Source: Vibrionaceae bacterium
Lineage (GTDB): Bacteria; Pseudomonadota; Gammaproteobacteria; Enterobacterales; Vibrionaceae
NCBI GenBank assembly: GCA_018222805.1
Contig: JAAEZQ010000004.1
Span: 98,248 to 162,247, forward strand
Length of the DNA: 64,000 nucleotides
Direction of reading: 5' to 3'
In this document: in pieces, positions 31,714 through 40,776 of the stretch
How positions within the stretch are numbered: the stretch's first letter is position 1
Layout of the letters: each line of letters opens with the position of its first letter
Position numbers and translations under genes: made by a program
The notes under the pieces: model-generated
The model's input: the letters and a program-made list of their open reading frames with translations, nothing else
What the model was told of the DNA's origin: nothing
The model's database searches: none

Positions 31714-32127
31714 TTATTGACCCATCTGCAGCGTACGCAGCAGCATTTGTTTACTTGAATCTGCAACTTGAACATTGGTTTGATATGCACGAGAAGCCGA
31801 AATCATGTTTGCCATTTCTTCCATTACATTAACGTTTGGCTTGTAGATATAGCCTTCTTCGTTAGCAAGGGGATGATCAGGGTTGTACTCCGCATTTAAC
31901 GGTTTATCACTTTCTACAATTCCCAACACTTTCACTGGCACGGTATTGCCGCCACGCATGGCGTTACTTAATTCAGCCCCAAATACAGCATGACGCGCTT
32001 TATAGGTATCTTTCGCAGAGCTGCTGACACTATCGGCATTCGCCAAGTTGCTTGAGGTAGTATTCAGACGAACAGACTCAGCGCTCATTGCGGAACCTGT
32101 CACATTGAAAACGTTAAATAAGCTCAT
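31714..32127 (-). CDS. flgC: Proximal rod protein FlgC
   Basis: A 137-residue rod protein. SAMSAESVRLNTTSSNLANAD at the N-terminus and VMEEMANMISASRAYQTNV near the C-terminus are diagnostic. Five bases separate it from flgB. Confidence 0.95.
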   Translation of the reverse strand: MSLFNVFNVTGSAMSAESVRLNTTSSNLANADSVSSSAKDTYKARHAVFGAELSNAMRGGNTVPVKVLGIVESDKPLNAEYNPDHPLANEEGYIYKPNVNVMEEMANMISASRAYQTNVQVADSSKQMLLRTLQMGQ

Positions 32128-32132
32128 CTAAA

Positions 32133-32528
32133 TTAATCCCCTTTGATTGCCTTGGTTAAGTTCTTAAATTTGCCACCTAGAAAGTCGAGCGATGCCTGGT
32201 GTCTGATTTGGTTTTGCATGAACAGGTTACGTTCTAAATCCAAATCTACCGTGTTGCCATCACCCGTATCAGGTTGGGTAGGAAGACGATATAACTTATC
32301 CCCTGTCAACGTTGTAGTGGCAGGAATATGCCGACCATCAGTTCGGCTAAGACTCATGCTTGCCCCAGATGTTGCCGCTTGTAATTCCTTTGCAAAGTCT
32401 AAACCTCTTGCTTTATAACCAGGCGTATTAGCTTGCGCGATGTTGGTGGAAATCACCTCAGCATTGCGTTCACGTACGCCCACCGTGTGTTGGTGGATGC
32501 CTAGTGCATTGTCAAAAGATATAGCCAT
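32133..32528 (-). CDS. flgB: Proximal rod protein FlgB
   Basis: A 131-residue rod protein starting AISFDNALGIHQHTVGVRE with NIAQANTPGYKARGLDF. The start at 32528 is preferred to an upstream in-frame ATG because GAGG lies 7 bases before it and the length then matches Vibrio FlgB. First gene of flgBCDE, behind a consensus sigma-54 promoter. Confidence 0.94.
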   Translation of the reverse strand: MAISFDNALGIHQHTVGVRERNAEVISTNIAQANTPGYKARGLDFAKELQAATSGASMSLSRTDGRHIPATTTLTGDKLYRLPTQPDTGDGNTVDLDLERNLFMQNQIRHQASLDFLGGKFKNLTKAIKGD

Positions 32529-32572
32529 GTTTGCCTCTACAATTAAGAACTGACCGGTATATAGAACAAAAA

Positions 32573-32587
32573 GCAATTACTGTGCCA
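32573..32587 (-). promoter_or_regulatory. Sigma-54 promoter of flgBCDE
   Basis: Minus strand TGGCAC-AGTAA-TTGC, a perfect -24/-12 match, 45 bases before the flgB start. Confidence 0.85.
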
Positions 32588-32742
32588 GAAACTGGCGCAC
32601 GTTTATGGCTAAAAGTTATCGATGCTTTGGGTTGCAATAGGTAAGCCAAGGTGATTGATGGAATGTCAGTGTCAATTCACTCAGCCTAAGCGTAAAGATA
32701 CCTGTGTTTGGCAATGCTGGCAAAAATGGTACAAGGCACATA

Positions 32743-32768
32743 CAAAAAGCCTGACGCGAAGTCAGGCT
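32743..32768 (-). terminator. Terminator of cheVR
   Basis: 8-bp stem AGCCTGAC / GTCAGGCT with a 5-base loop; on the minus strand it runs into Ts. About 50 bases after the cheR stop. Confidence 0.8.
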
Positions 32769-32815
32769 AAATATTTGGTGTATTAACGAATAGATAAGGC
32801 TATTTAAGCTTATAG

Positions 32816-33643
32816 CTATTTCAATTTATAAATGATACCCGGGTTACAGCGCACCATTTCAAAACGATCCGTCAGACCAGTTAAAGACTCGGAAGCCCCC
32901 AACAGCAGATAACCGCCCGGATTGAGCTGGTTTGCCATTTGATTGAGAACTTTGGATTTCATCTCAGGTGAGAAGTAAATGAGTACATTACGGCAAAAGA
33001 TAATGTCAAACTTGCCCACCAGCGCATAACTGTCGAGCAAGTTTTGCGAGCGAAAGTTGACCAGACGCTTTACATTGTCTTTCACTTTCATGCGACCATC
33101 ACTGGTCTCTTCAAAAAATGTGCGACGACGCTCAGGAGAAAGACCACGACCCAATGCTAAGTTGTCATACACACCAGTACGACACATCTCTAACATACTG
33201 GTCGAAATATCGGTCGCAGTAATAGAAATGTTTGGCAAAAAGCCCGGTTTACGCTGCTGCGACTCCAAGATTGTCATCGCGATAGAGTACGGCTCCTGGC
33301 CCGAAGAGCTGGCTGCCGACCAAATTTTAATTGGGCGCTTATTTGCCGCGACTTCCGGCAGTAATTTCTCAGCTAAAACCGTGAACGGATACGTATCTCG
33401 AAACCACAACGTTTCGTTAGTTGTCATCGCATCCACAGCCGCAATACGTAGCTCCCGATTGCGGCCTGAGACCACATCACGCAGTAAATTAGACAACGAA
33501 GCGAGCTTGAACTTGGTCACTAACGGACTTAATCGGCTACGCACTAAGTACTGCTTACTATCGCCTAGCACAATCCCACATTGCGCTTCTAAAAAACGGC
33601 TAAAGTCACGATACTCTTGATCGCCAATGGTAATAGCAGTCAT
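32816..33643 (-). CDS. cheR: Chemotaxis methyltransferase CheR
   Basis: A 275-residue S-adenosylmethionine-dependent enzyme that methylates glutamates of chemoreceptors. N-terminal helical CheR domain, then the SAM fold with IKIWSAASSSGQEPYSIAM and the FDIIFCRNVLIYF motif. Ten bases downstream of cheV, the usual pair inside the Vibrio flagellar cluster. Confidence 0.94.
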   Translation of the reverse strand: MTAITIGDQEYRDFSRFLEAQCGIVLGDSKQYLVRSRLSPLVTKFKLASLSNLLRDVVSGRNRELRIAAVDAMTTNETLWFRDTYPFTVLAEKLLPEVAANKRPIKIWSAASSSGQEPYSIAMTILESQQRKPGFLPNISITATDISTSMLEMCRTGVYDNLALGRGLSPERRRTFFEETSDGRMKVKDNVKRLVNFRSQNLLDSYALVGKFDIIFCRNVLIYFSPEMKSKVLNQMANQLNPGGYLLLGASESLTGLTDRFEMVRCNPGIIYKLK

Positions 33644-33653
33644 TAATGTCTCT

Positions 33654-34580
33654 TTATTCTATTAATGCAGATTTAACCGCGTTACCCAATTCGTCTGGGT
33701 TAAATTTCGCAATGAAGGTGTTCGCTCCCACGCGATCAACCATGGCTTGGTTAAATACGCCACTTAAGGAAGAGTGGAGAATAACATAAAGATCCTTCAA
33801 GTCAGCATTTCTACGAATTTCAGCGGTTAATGTGTAACCGTCCATCTCTGGCATTTCGATATCAGAAATCACCAAAGATATTTGCTTGTAGATGTCCCCT
33901 TCCTTCGCCATTTCAAGTAAGGTCTGGTACGCTTCTTTACCATCTTTGACCGACAACACCTCGAAACCTATCGAACGGATAGCTCGCTCCAGTTGTTTAC
34001 GTGCAACGGTAGAGTCATCGGCAATCATGATTCGGCGTACAATAGGTTTTACCTGTTCCGCCTGAGCGATTTCTTCACCAATCGAAGCGTCCATCGTCTC
34101 ATCCACTGGCGCGATTTCAGCCAATACTTTTTCCACATCGAGAATTTCAACCAGCTCATTATCAATATTGGTTACCGCGGTGAGGTAATGTGCTTTACCT
34201 GCGCCTTCTGGTGGTGGCAAAATGGCTTCCCAGTGCATGTTAATGATGCGCTCGACCGAAGACACCAAAAACGCTTGGATGGTACGGTTAAACTCAGCAA
34301 TCACAACAAAACACTTATCAATGTCGGTAGTTGGACGGCCACCAATCGCCAGGCTCAAATCAATCACTGATACAGTATGGCCACGGATATGAGCGACACC
34401 TTTTACTAACGGGTGCAGATTGGGCATTACCGTCAGCTTTGGACATTGCAACACTTCTCGAACTTTAAATACGTTAATACCGTAACGCTGCCGCCCCATC
34501 AATCTAAAGGTCAACAATTCCAATCGGTTCTGACCGACGAGTTGCGTACGCTGATTCACTGAGTCAAGAATCCCCGTCAT
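33654..34580 (-). CDS. cheV: Chemotaxis coupling protein CheV
   Basis: A 308-residue fusion: N-terminal CheW-like domain (about 15-165) with FKVREVLQCPKLTVMPN, and C-terminal receiver domain (about 185-305) with the phospho-acceptor Asp in LVISDIEMPEMDGYT. It couples receptors to CheA and adapts by phosphorylation. Divergent from flgA. Confidence 0.93.
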   Translation of the reverse strand: MTGILDSVNQRTQLVGQNRLELLTFRLMGRQRYGINVFKVREVLQCPKLTVMPNLHPLVKGVAHIRGHTVSVIDLSLAIGGRPTTDIDKCFVVIAEFNRTIQAFLVSSVERIINMHWEAILPPPEGAGKAHYLTAVTNIDNELVEILDVEKVLAEIAPVDETMDASIGEEIAQAEQVKPIVRRIMIADDSTVARKQLERAIRSIGFEVLSVKDGKEAYQTLLEMAKEGDIYKQISLVISDIEMPEMDGYTLTAEIRRNADLKDLYVILHSSLSGVFNQAMVDRVGANTFIAKFNPDELGNAVKSALIE

Positions 34581-34656
34581 ATGCTCATCTCCATCTCAAA
34601 CTTTTTGTTTTTAAATGATACTCTACCACTGGCAAGCATTGTTCCAGGGAGACCTT

Positions 34657-35403
34657 ATGGCGTATTTCACTATCACTTCGACCACATTGACTAAGACAAT
34701 ATGTAGAGCGGTATTCACAAAGTACGCTAAGACTATCGGCATTTTGCTCAGTATATTTAGCTTTTTTGTTCATTCAGCTACTGAGAATCAACTCGAACAG
34801 ATAAAAACGGCGGCAGAACAACATGTTCTAGCCACAGTAGAACAACCCGCAGGCGGTGAGTTAACCGTCAATGCAGCAAATATCGATTCCCGGATTAAAG
34901 CCACGAGCTGCCCTGATGCTCTCAACACATCGGCTTCTACCACCAGCAGCACGCGCAGTAATATTAATGTCTTGGTTGAATGCCCTGCTGATGACTGGAA
35001 AGTCTACGTCCCAGTGCGTATATCGTTTTCGGTCCCGATGATTGTTAGTACTCGCCAGCTTGTCCGTGGAGAAATCATCAGTGCTTCAGACGTCACCACC
35101 TCGATGATTGAATTACAACGCTTTCGCAAAGAGGGCTTTACCGACCATTCTCAAGTCGTGGGCGCTAAATTAAAACGTAGTGTTCGCCTTGGAGATGTCG
35201 TTGAGCGTAATGATGTGTGTGTTGTGTGCCGTAACGAGAAAGTCACGATTCAAGCGGTAAAAGCGGGGATGACGTTAACGACCCAAGGCACCGCATTGCA
35301 AGACGGAGCAGCAGGCGATCAAGTGAGAGTGAAAAATGATAAGTCCCAACGTATAATAGAGGGCATAGTGACTGGCATCGCGGAAATCACCATCACCTTT
35401 TGA
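34657..35403 (+). CDS. flgA: P-ring assembly chaperone FlgA
   Basis: A 248-residue periplasmic chaperone for FlgI with an N-terminal signal/anchor (about 25-42) and a C-terminal SAF domain (VSTRQLVRGEIISASDV, then QAVKAGMTLTTQGTALQ). The end VTGIAEITITF is typical. The start at 34657 is chosen over one at 34615 because AGGGAGA lies before it. Plus strand, opposite to cheV. Confidence 0.9.
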   Translation: MAYFTITSTTLTKTICRAVFTKYAKTIGILLSIFSFFVHSATENQLEQIKTAAEQHVLATVEQPAGGELTVNAANIDSRIKATSCPDALNTSASTTSSTRSNINVLVECPADDWKVYVPVRISFSVPMIVSTRQLVRGEIISASDVTTSMIELQRFRKEGFTDHSQVVGAKLKRSVRLGDVVERNDVCVVCRNEKVTIQAVKAGMTLTTQGTALQDGAAGDQVRVKNDKSQRIIEGIVTGIAEITITF

Positions 35404-35453
35404 CCATCCTGGATAACAAAAGAGCATTGTGAAAGTCGATCCATAAAAATGAT

Positions 35454-35480
35454 TAAAGTTATTTTGGCATTGGTCGATAG
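35454..35480 (+). promoter_or_regulatory. Sigma-28 promoter of flgM
   Basis: TAAA-N15-GTCGATAG, exact spacing and 6 of 8 matches to the FliA -10 element GCCGATAA, 40 bases before the flgM start. Sigma-28 control of its own anti-sigma factor is known in enteric bacteria and vibrios. Confidence 0.7.
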
Positions 35481-35519
35481 TTTGAGTACCAGTATTACGA
35501 TACAAGGCAAAGGTTAAAC

Positions 35520-35837
35520 ATGGCAGGTATAGATAATATACGTTCAGGTCAGATGATGACGACTAATAAAAGTCGCGCACCTGCACGTCATGACTCGAAT
35601 GCTACCAGCGCAGCAGAGTCACAAAAAGTGTCATCACAAAAAGATGCGGTATCATTGAGCCAACAAAGTAAAGACGTCAATAAACTCCAGAAGGATATGG
35701 CAGCTTCTCCGGCTTATGACAGTGCGAAAGTAGCAGCAATCAAAGAAGCAATCGCAAACGGCTCATACAAAGTTGATCCAGAAAAACTGGCCGATAATAT
35801 GATTAAACTTGAAAGCGAATTGCAAGGCAAAAGCTAA
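35520..35837 (+). CDS. flgM: Anti-sigma-28 factor FlgM
   Basis: A 105-residue, mostly polar and probably disordered protein that holds FliA until the hook is finished and is then exported. The C-terminal part (VAAIKEAIANGSYKVDPEKLADNM) is the conserved sigma-binding region. flgN follows after 25 bases. Confidence 0.93.
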   Translation: MAGIDNIRSGQMMTTNKSRAPARHDSNATSAAESQKVSSQKDAVSLSQQSKDVNKLQKDMAASPAYDSAKVAAIKEAIANGSYKVDPEKLADNMIKLESELQGKS

Positions 35838-35862
35838 CCGCTTAGGCTCAAGGTAAGTATTC

Positions 35863-36288
35863 ATGGCAGCATTAGTCGATCTCGTAAACTTCCAATTAGA
35901 AAATGCAAAAGCACTTTCTGTCGTTTTACGTCAGGAAACACAAGCCATTACTGCGCGTGTCTCTGCTGATATCGAAAGTATTGCCAAACAGAAGATGACA
36001 CTCATTGGTCAGTTAAAGACCACTGATCAGCGTATCGCCTCTCACCCGCATGTCAATCAACTTACCGAAGATAAGCATCTAAGTCAGGTCGTAAACCAGA
36101 TCCAGTCGATCGTTATTGACTGCCAACAAGTCAATCAAATGAACGGCGAATCGCTCAACCGAGCGCAATTGAGCTTCGCAAAGCTCAATAACATGCTACA
36201 ACGCACCCACGGTAAAGTCGGTATGACTTACAACGCTGGAGGCCAAACTCACACCATTTCGACTTTAGGCACCAACATCAAAGCCTGA
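35863..36288 (+). CDS. flgN: Export chaperone FlgN
   Basis: A 141-residue helical cytoplasmic chaperone for FlgK and FlgL. Length, helical heptads and position directly after flgM support the call. Sequence of FlgN is weakly conserved, so context carries much of the weight. Confidence 0.87.
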   Translation: MAALVDLVNFQLENAKALSVVLRQETQAITARVSADIESIAKQKMTLIGQLKTTDQRIASHPHVNQLTEDKHLSQVVNQIQSIVIDCQQVNQMNGESLNRAQLSFAKLNNMLQRTHGKVGMTYNAGGQTHTISTLGTNIKA

Positions 36289-36338
36289 GTTTTACTCTTC
36301 GTTTTACCTATCGTTTATCTACTCTGAGTTACGCGCAT

Positions 36339-36368
36339 AAAAAACGACCCATTGTTCCCAATGAGCCG
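36339..36368 (-). terminator. Probable terminator of flgOP
   Basis: Imperfect stem around CATTG-TTCC-CAATG; on the minus strand followed by a run of Ts. It lies 31 bases after the flgP stop, between convergent flgN and flgP. Confidence 0.55.
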
Positions 36369-36398
36369 CTAAAGAGCTTATCTGAGGTTACTTAAGTA

Positions 36399-36830
36399 TT
36401 AGAACAGGGTCTGTTGACGCTTTTCAGGCACCTGCTGTACTTCACCATAATCGCGTAGCTTATCCATTTTGCGGATATCCAGACGAAGCTCGGTGACATA
36501 ACTGTCTTCTACCAAGTAACTACGCACCACTTCTGCACCACGAATAACACCATCCACTGCACCGGTTGTGCTTTCAGTACCTAAACGCTGATCTTGCAAC
36601 TCAGCACGGCCACTAACCCGCATGCCATAAACCTGTTCAGCAAGTTCTCGGTAGGCATCGATCTTCGACGCGCGCATTGCTCGCACTCGCTTCTCTTCCA
36701 CTGTACGACCAGTTTGTTCACTCACGCTCGCATAACCCACTGCGACGAGCAATTCATCTTGGCGCATCTGCTGCAATGGTTGGCAACCCACCAACACCAA
36801 GGTAGCGATAATAAATAATAGTTTCTTCAT
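36399..36830 (-). CDS. flgP: Flagellar lipoprotein FlgP
   Basis: A 143-residue lipoprotein with lipobox LVGC and the LPP20-like region GYASVSEQTGRTVEEKRVRAMRA-type sequence. In V. cholerae FlgP lies in the outer membrane with FlgO and FlgT and stabilises the sheathed polar flagellum. Follows flgO by 9 bases. Confidence 0.9.
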   Translation of the reverse strand: MKKLLFIIATLVLVGCQPLQQMRQDELLVAVGYASVSEQTGRTVEEKRVRAMRASKIDAYRELAEQVYGMRVSGRAELQDQRLGTESTTGAVDGVIRGAEVVRSYLVEDSYVTELRLDIRKMDKLRDYGEVQQVPEKRQQTLF

Positions 36831-36839
36831 GGCTCTATC

Positions 36840-37478
36840 CTATGGGCGGAGAATTACAGTGTATGGCTGACGAATCGTTGGGTCTGAGCGAATCAATACA
36901 CCGTCTTGAGTACGAATACTGTTGAGCGTATCTAGGTCGCGGCCAATACGATCAGCTGGTAAGAACCCTTGTGCTGTTGCCACCACGATACGGCTTTGCA
37001 TACCAACCACACGGGCGTTTACTAACACGCCACCTTCTTGTCGTAGCATGGTGCCAGTTAACACGTATTGGATCTCCTGCTCTTTAGCGAGATCTTTCCA
37101 GTCTCTGCTCAGTGCAAAGTCCCCTTGTTGAGTGACTTGAATCGAGCCCGTCGTTTTAAAGTCCACTACTTTAAAACCACGGCGCTGAAACTGATGGATA
37201 AAACCTTCAGAAACTGAGTTACCCAGCCAATTTGTTGCATCCATATTTTGCAGATCAACAAACGACGTGATCGCAATAGGCGTACGCGCGGAAACCGCAA
37301 CGTTAGACACCATCAGCTCTTCCGTCATGCTTTCAATAAAAAAGTCCATCGTATGACGTGGGCTGTCCATCAGCATGAACTGGCTGCCTGAATAGGGTTC
37401 TTTACCATTGTAAATCGGTGAATACGCGCATGATGTAAGAAGCGTCATCATCGATGCGGCAACAAGCCATTTTTTCAT
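36840..37478 (-). CDS. flgO: Flagellar outer-membrane protein FlgO
   Basis: A 212-residue lipoprotein with signal ending LLTSC, and the FlgO-type domain (PIAITSFVDLQNMDATNWLG). The start at 37478 is preferred because GGAG lies 8 bases before it. It works with FlgP and FlgT around the flagellar base. Operon flgOP, divergent from flgT. Confidence 0.9.
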   Translation of the reverse strand: MKKWLVAASMMTLLTSCAYSPIYNGKEPYSGSQFMLMDSPRHTMDFFIESMTEELMVSNVAVSARTPIAITSFVDLQNMDATNWLGNSVSEGFIHQFQRRGFKVVDFKTTGSIQVTQQGDFALSRDWKDLAKEQEIQYVLTGTMLRQEGGVLVNARVVGMQSRIVVATAQGFLPADRIGRDLDTLNSIRTQDGVLIRSDPTIRQPYTVILRP

Positions 37479-37647
37479 GGATTGATTCTCCAGATAATCT
37501 TGGGTGTCACTGTTCCTTATCATTCATGACAAGAAACGAAATCTTGGAACAGTCTTTGCTTTTCTTTTGTCTGTCCAAACTAGAAAGCGCTACCAAACTT
37601 CACTGATGTTTGTTTTAGCAATATTTATACCCAAACGGTTACAAGCT

Positions 37648-38781
37648 ATGAAAAAAATAATAATCGGCGTGTTTTCAATCACTTTCGTCCTACTTCTGCC
37701 TTTTCGCGCAGTTGCTGCCTGGTATGAAGTGACAGGCGTTGCCACGATCGTTTCTTCTGACGATGCGGCAAGGCTACACGCCTTGGAGGATGCTCTTTTT
37801 AAAGCCGTCAACTTTTCGGGTGCCGATATCGGCAGCATCAGTAATTTAATGCCGCTATTAGAAGAAAACCGCAAAGAGTACCAGTTCACTAACCATGAAG
37901 TACGGTACATCCTGGTAGAATCAGTGCGTAAACGAAATGGAAAGATGGTGATGAAACTCCGTGTCGATATCTATCCATCGGCAATGGGTTGCCACACAGC
38001 TCAATACAAGAAAACAATCCTAGTCGGGAATATTGATGTTGCCTCTCCTCAACAAGCCGTGATGGGACAAATTTATCAAGTTGGTGATGACTTTAGTCAC
38101 GTTGTGAATCGTCAGCTCGAGCAGACTTCGCGCAGTTTCGTCTCTGTGGGCACAACCGACTACTCAATTAGCCGAAGCTATCCTGCTCGTACACAGATGA
38201 TTGCTGAGGATAATGGGGCACAGTACATTATTGGCGGAGTGATTACTGACTTGACCGCGACGATTGAATCTAAAGTACTGAAAGATGACATCATCAACAG
38301 GCAATTTGCCTTAGAGATGAAGGTTTATGACGGTAAAACTGGTCATGAAGTCTTTTACAAAACTTACCGCGAAGTGGCTCGTTGGCCGTTTGCGAAAACC
38401 AGCCAGGTAGACACTCGAAGCGCACGATTCTGGGCATCAACATACGGGGAAATGATGCTGCGCGTTAGTCGAAATATCATGTTAGATCTGGAATCAGAAC
38501 TGTCTTGTAAGATAACCTTACCGGAAGTAGTAGCCATCTACGGTAATATAGTCACCGTGGATTTAGGCCGGATGCACGGCGTTAAAGAAGGTGACAAATT
38601 GCAGTTGTGGCACACCGCTTCTTTTATCGACCAAAGCGGTTTACCTCGTAATAAAGTGTCGCAAAGCGAAGTCACATTAACCGTCTCTCGAGTCTATGAG
38701 CACGAAGCAGAACTGAGCATCGATCAACCGAACCTGTCATCAAGTGTTCAAATCGGCGATGTAATGAACAAGATACTCTAA
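37648..38781 (+). CDS. flgT: Flagellar H-ring protein FlgT
   Basis: A 377-residue periplasmic protein with a signal peptide cleaved near AVA-AWYE. FlgT forms the H ring around the LP ring and is needed for the motor T ring in Vibrio. The start at 37648 gives exactly the known Vibrio length; longer in-frame starts (to 37504) lack a signal sequence. The ribosome site is weak. Divergent from flgO. Confidence 0.92.
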   Translation: MKKIIIGVFSITFVLLLPFRAVAAWYEVTGVATIVSSDDAARLHALEDALFKAVNFSGADIGSISNLMPLLEENRKEYQFTNHEVRYILVESVRKRNGKMVMKLRVDIYPSAMGCHTAQYKKTILVGNIDVASPQQAVMGQIYQVGDDFSHVVNRQLEQTSRSFVSVGTTDYSISRSYPARTQMIAEDNGAQYIIGGVITDLTATIESKVLKDDIINRQFALEMKVYDGKTGHEVFYKTYREVARWPFAKTSQVDTRSARFWASTYGEMMLRVSRNIMLDLESELSCKITLPEVVAIYGNIVTVDLGRMHGVKEGDKLQLWHTASFIDQSGLPRNKVSQSEVTLTVSRVYEHEAELSIDQPNLSSSVQIGDVMNKIL

Positions 38782-38873
38782 AAGACAACATTAGGCCTTG
38801 AGATATGCGTACTTTTGAATATTATAGGTGACGCATCTTATTTGATTATACCAACTGTAGTACTTGGTATTAC

Positions 38874-38950
38874 GCCCTCATGGCACAGCTGGATAGCGCA
38901 GTCCCCTCCTAAGGGACAGGTCGTAGGTTCGAATCCTACTGGGGGCGCCA
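38874..38950 (+). tRNA. tRNA-Arg (anticodon CCU)
   Basis: 77 bases with encoded CCA. Acceptor GCCCTCA pairs with TGGGGGC, anticodon stem GTCCC / GGGAC, loop CTCCTAA giving anticodon CCT. TTCGAAT in the T arm. Confidence 0.93.
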
Positions 38951-38956
38951 CATCAG

Positions 38957-38989
38957 AGCCTTAGTTCGCTATTGAACTAAGGCTTTTCT
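38957..38989 (+). terminator. Terminator after tRNA-Arg
   Basis: Perfect 11-bp stem AGCCTTAGTTC / GAACTAAGGCT with T-rich tail, 7 bases after the tRNA. Confidence 0.88.
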
Positions 38990-39180
38990 TTTCTCTTAAT
39001 CTGATACCACTTGAGACAAGTCACTAACAGATCACTCAACACCTCTTTTTCCAGAACATTTAATGACGGCTAAAAATCAATTTGAAAGGCAGCTATTTAC
39101 AGTTTTATATTTTATGACTTTAATTATTGATGAGTTTTGCTTACCCTTTTTAGCTATTAATAAGAATATTAGTTAGCACT

Positions 39181-39687
39181 ATGTCTAAGAGCAATTTAGT
39201 TACCAATACCGGACACCGTTTCATATCTAAAGGCAAAACAGCCTTTAAGATCCACATTCACACCCCAGAGGATACGGTACTTCACCGCTCTGTAGGGTTC
39301 GTGCGCATTGGAGAGGAGAAGGGGCTAAAGAAAGCCATTAAGTTGAGAAATGAATTGGGCCTGCAGATGTGGGGCAAGTTTTGGCGGCGTCTTTTGAAAG
39401 ATCCTTATCTGATGACAAGATTACCGCACAGTGTTGAACCGAAAATCGTTCATAAACCCAATCCAACCCTCGAGAACCCAGACAATCGAGACACTTGTTA
39501 CATTGCCAAGTGGCGTGAGTTTAACGAACACGGAGAATATAAGTACAAGACCGTTGTGCGCTCAATCAGTAAATACGGCAAGCTTGCCGCATATATGCAA
39601 ACCAAAAAAGCGTTGCTGGAAGCACATAAGGAAAATCTGGAAATACTCACCTTTATGGGACGCCTAAACAGTATCAATCTTAAATAA
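39181..39687 (+). CDS. Small basic protein, possibly AP2-like
   Basis: A 168-residue basic protein. Residues about 12-60 (FKIHIHTP, then SVGFVRIGEEKGLKKAIKLRNELG) are reminiscent of AP2-type DNA-binding folds, with beta strands followed by an amphipathic helix. A second similar half may lie at about 105-155 (CYIAKWREF, then KTVVRSISKYGKLAAYMQTKKALLEA), so it may be a duplicated AP2-like unit. No ribosome site stands out. It sits alone beside tRNA-Arg(CCU), in AT-rich DNA. No integrase fold. Function unknown; the family link is tentative. Confidence 0.6.
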   Translation: MSKSNLVTNTGHRFISKGKTAFKIHIHTPEDTVLHRSVGFVRIGEEKGLKKAIKLRNELGLQMWGKFWRRLLKDPYLMTRLPHSVEPKIVHKPNPTLENPDNRDTCYIAKWREFNEHGEYKYKTVVRSISKYGKLAAYMQTKKALLEAHKENLEILTFMGRLNSINLK

Positions 39688-39757
39688 CCCACTTTATCTA
39701 ACTGTTTTTTCGATCTAATACTGTTGAGCGTAACAAAAGCTAACTTACACTAGATGC

Positions 39758-39789
39758 AAAAATGCCCCAAAGAAGGAGCGCTTTGGGGC
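39758..39789 (-). terminator. Terminator of ompA-like gene
   Basis: 9-bp stem GCCCCAAAG / CTTTGGGGC with an 8-base loop; on the minus strand followed by Ts. Confidence 0.85.
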
Positions 39790-39825
39790 GTTTAAATTCA
39801 GGATTCTATTCGTTCAAATAGTATC

Positions 39826-40776
39826 TTATTGCTGAACTTGGTATTCAAATTCAGGAACAATCACTTCTACGCGACGGTTTTGTTGACGACCTTCACGTGT
39901 TTCGTTAGATGCGATCGGGTTGTTTTCACCTTCACCGCGAGCGTGGATGCGTGAAGCATCGATGCCTTTTTCTACTAGAGTGTTAGCTACAGACTCTGCG
40001 CGTTTCTCAGAAACTTTTTGGTTGTAAGATGCAGCGCCAGAAGTATCTGTGTAACCAACCACTTCAACGTTAGCTTGTGGGTGCTCGTTTAGGAAAGCAA
40101 CCAAGTTATCTAGTTTAGCTGCGCTCTCAGGTTTTAGCGTTGTGCTGTTTAGATCAAAGCCACCAGTACCGATTGTTTGAGTTTCGAATGTTTTCGTTAC
40201 GACTACTGGTTCTTCTACAACAACCACTTCTTCAACTACTGGCGCTTCTTCAACCACTGGCTCTTCGCTGCCACCGAACTTGAATGAAACACCTAGCGTC
40301 GCAGTGTTGCCTGTTGCGCGAACAACATCGTTGTTGATGTCAGTGATAGTTTGGTATTCCGCACGAGCTGTTACATTTTGGCTCAGGTTGAACTCAAGAC
40401 CTGCAGCTCCTAGGTAAGAGTAATCGTCTTTACCGTCGAACATTACGTAAGCGCCACCCACTTTACCGTAAAGTGCGATGTCTTCAGTGATTGGTAGGCT
40501 GAATTTAGGCGCAAGGGTGATAGCTTCTACGTGACCACCGAAAGAGGTGTTATCAAAATCACCAACATTGTCAAAACCTGCTTCAACTGCAATGTAGTCA
40601 TTGAATTCGTAACCAACAAAAGCACCAAGAGTTGAGTCGTCTTTATCGCAAGATTGACCTGCTACACAAGCATCTTCCAACCAAGATGTACCCATTTTAC
40701 CGCCAACATAAACTTCGGCTTGCGCCGCTGATGCCATAAGTAAAGATGCTGAAATTACCGCTGCTAGTTTTTTCAT
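39826..40776 (-). CDS. ompA: OmpA-family outer-membrane protein
   Basis: A 316-residue protein: signal peptide ending AAQA, N-terminal eight-strand barrel (about 22-165), a Val/Glu/Pro-rich linker (about 175-195) and a C-terminal peptidoglycan-binding OmpA domain with GYTDTSG, ASRIHARGEGENNP and QNRRVEVIV. It links the outer membrane to murein. Minus strand, with a long leader region upstream. Confidence 0.9.
   Translation of the reverse strand: MKKLAAVISASLLMASAAQAEVYVGGKMGTSWLEDACVAGQSCDKDDSTLGAFVGYEFNDYIAVEAGFDNVGDFDNTSFGGHVEAITLAPKFSLPITEDIALYGKVGGAYVMFDGKDDYSYLGAAGLEFNLSQNVTARAEYQTITDINNDVVRATGNTATLGVSFKFGGSEEPVVEEAPVVEEVVVVEEPVVVTKTFETQTIGTGGFDLNSTTLKPESAAKLDNLVAFLNEHPQANVEVVGYTDTSGAASYNQKVSEKRAESVANTLVEKGIDASRIHARGEGENNPIASNETREGRQQNRRVEVIVPEFEYQVQQ

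Noticed and set aside
34627..34641. TGGCAAGCATTGTT before flgA as a sigma-54 site
   Set aside because: The -12 GC is not at the correct distance from the -24 GG.
38874..39700. Genomic island at tRNA-Arg
   Set aside because: No integrase and no repeated copy of the tRNA 3' end was found in the window, so no attachment-site pair is supported.
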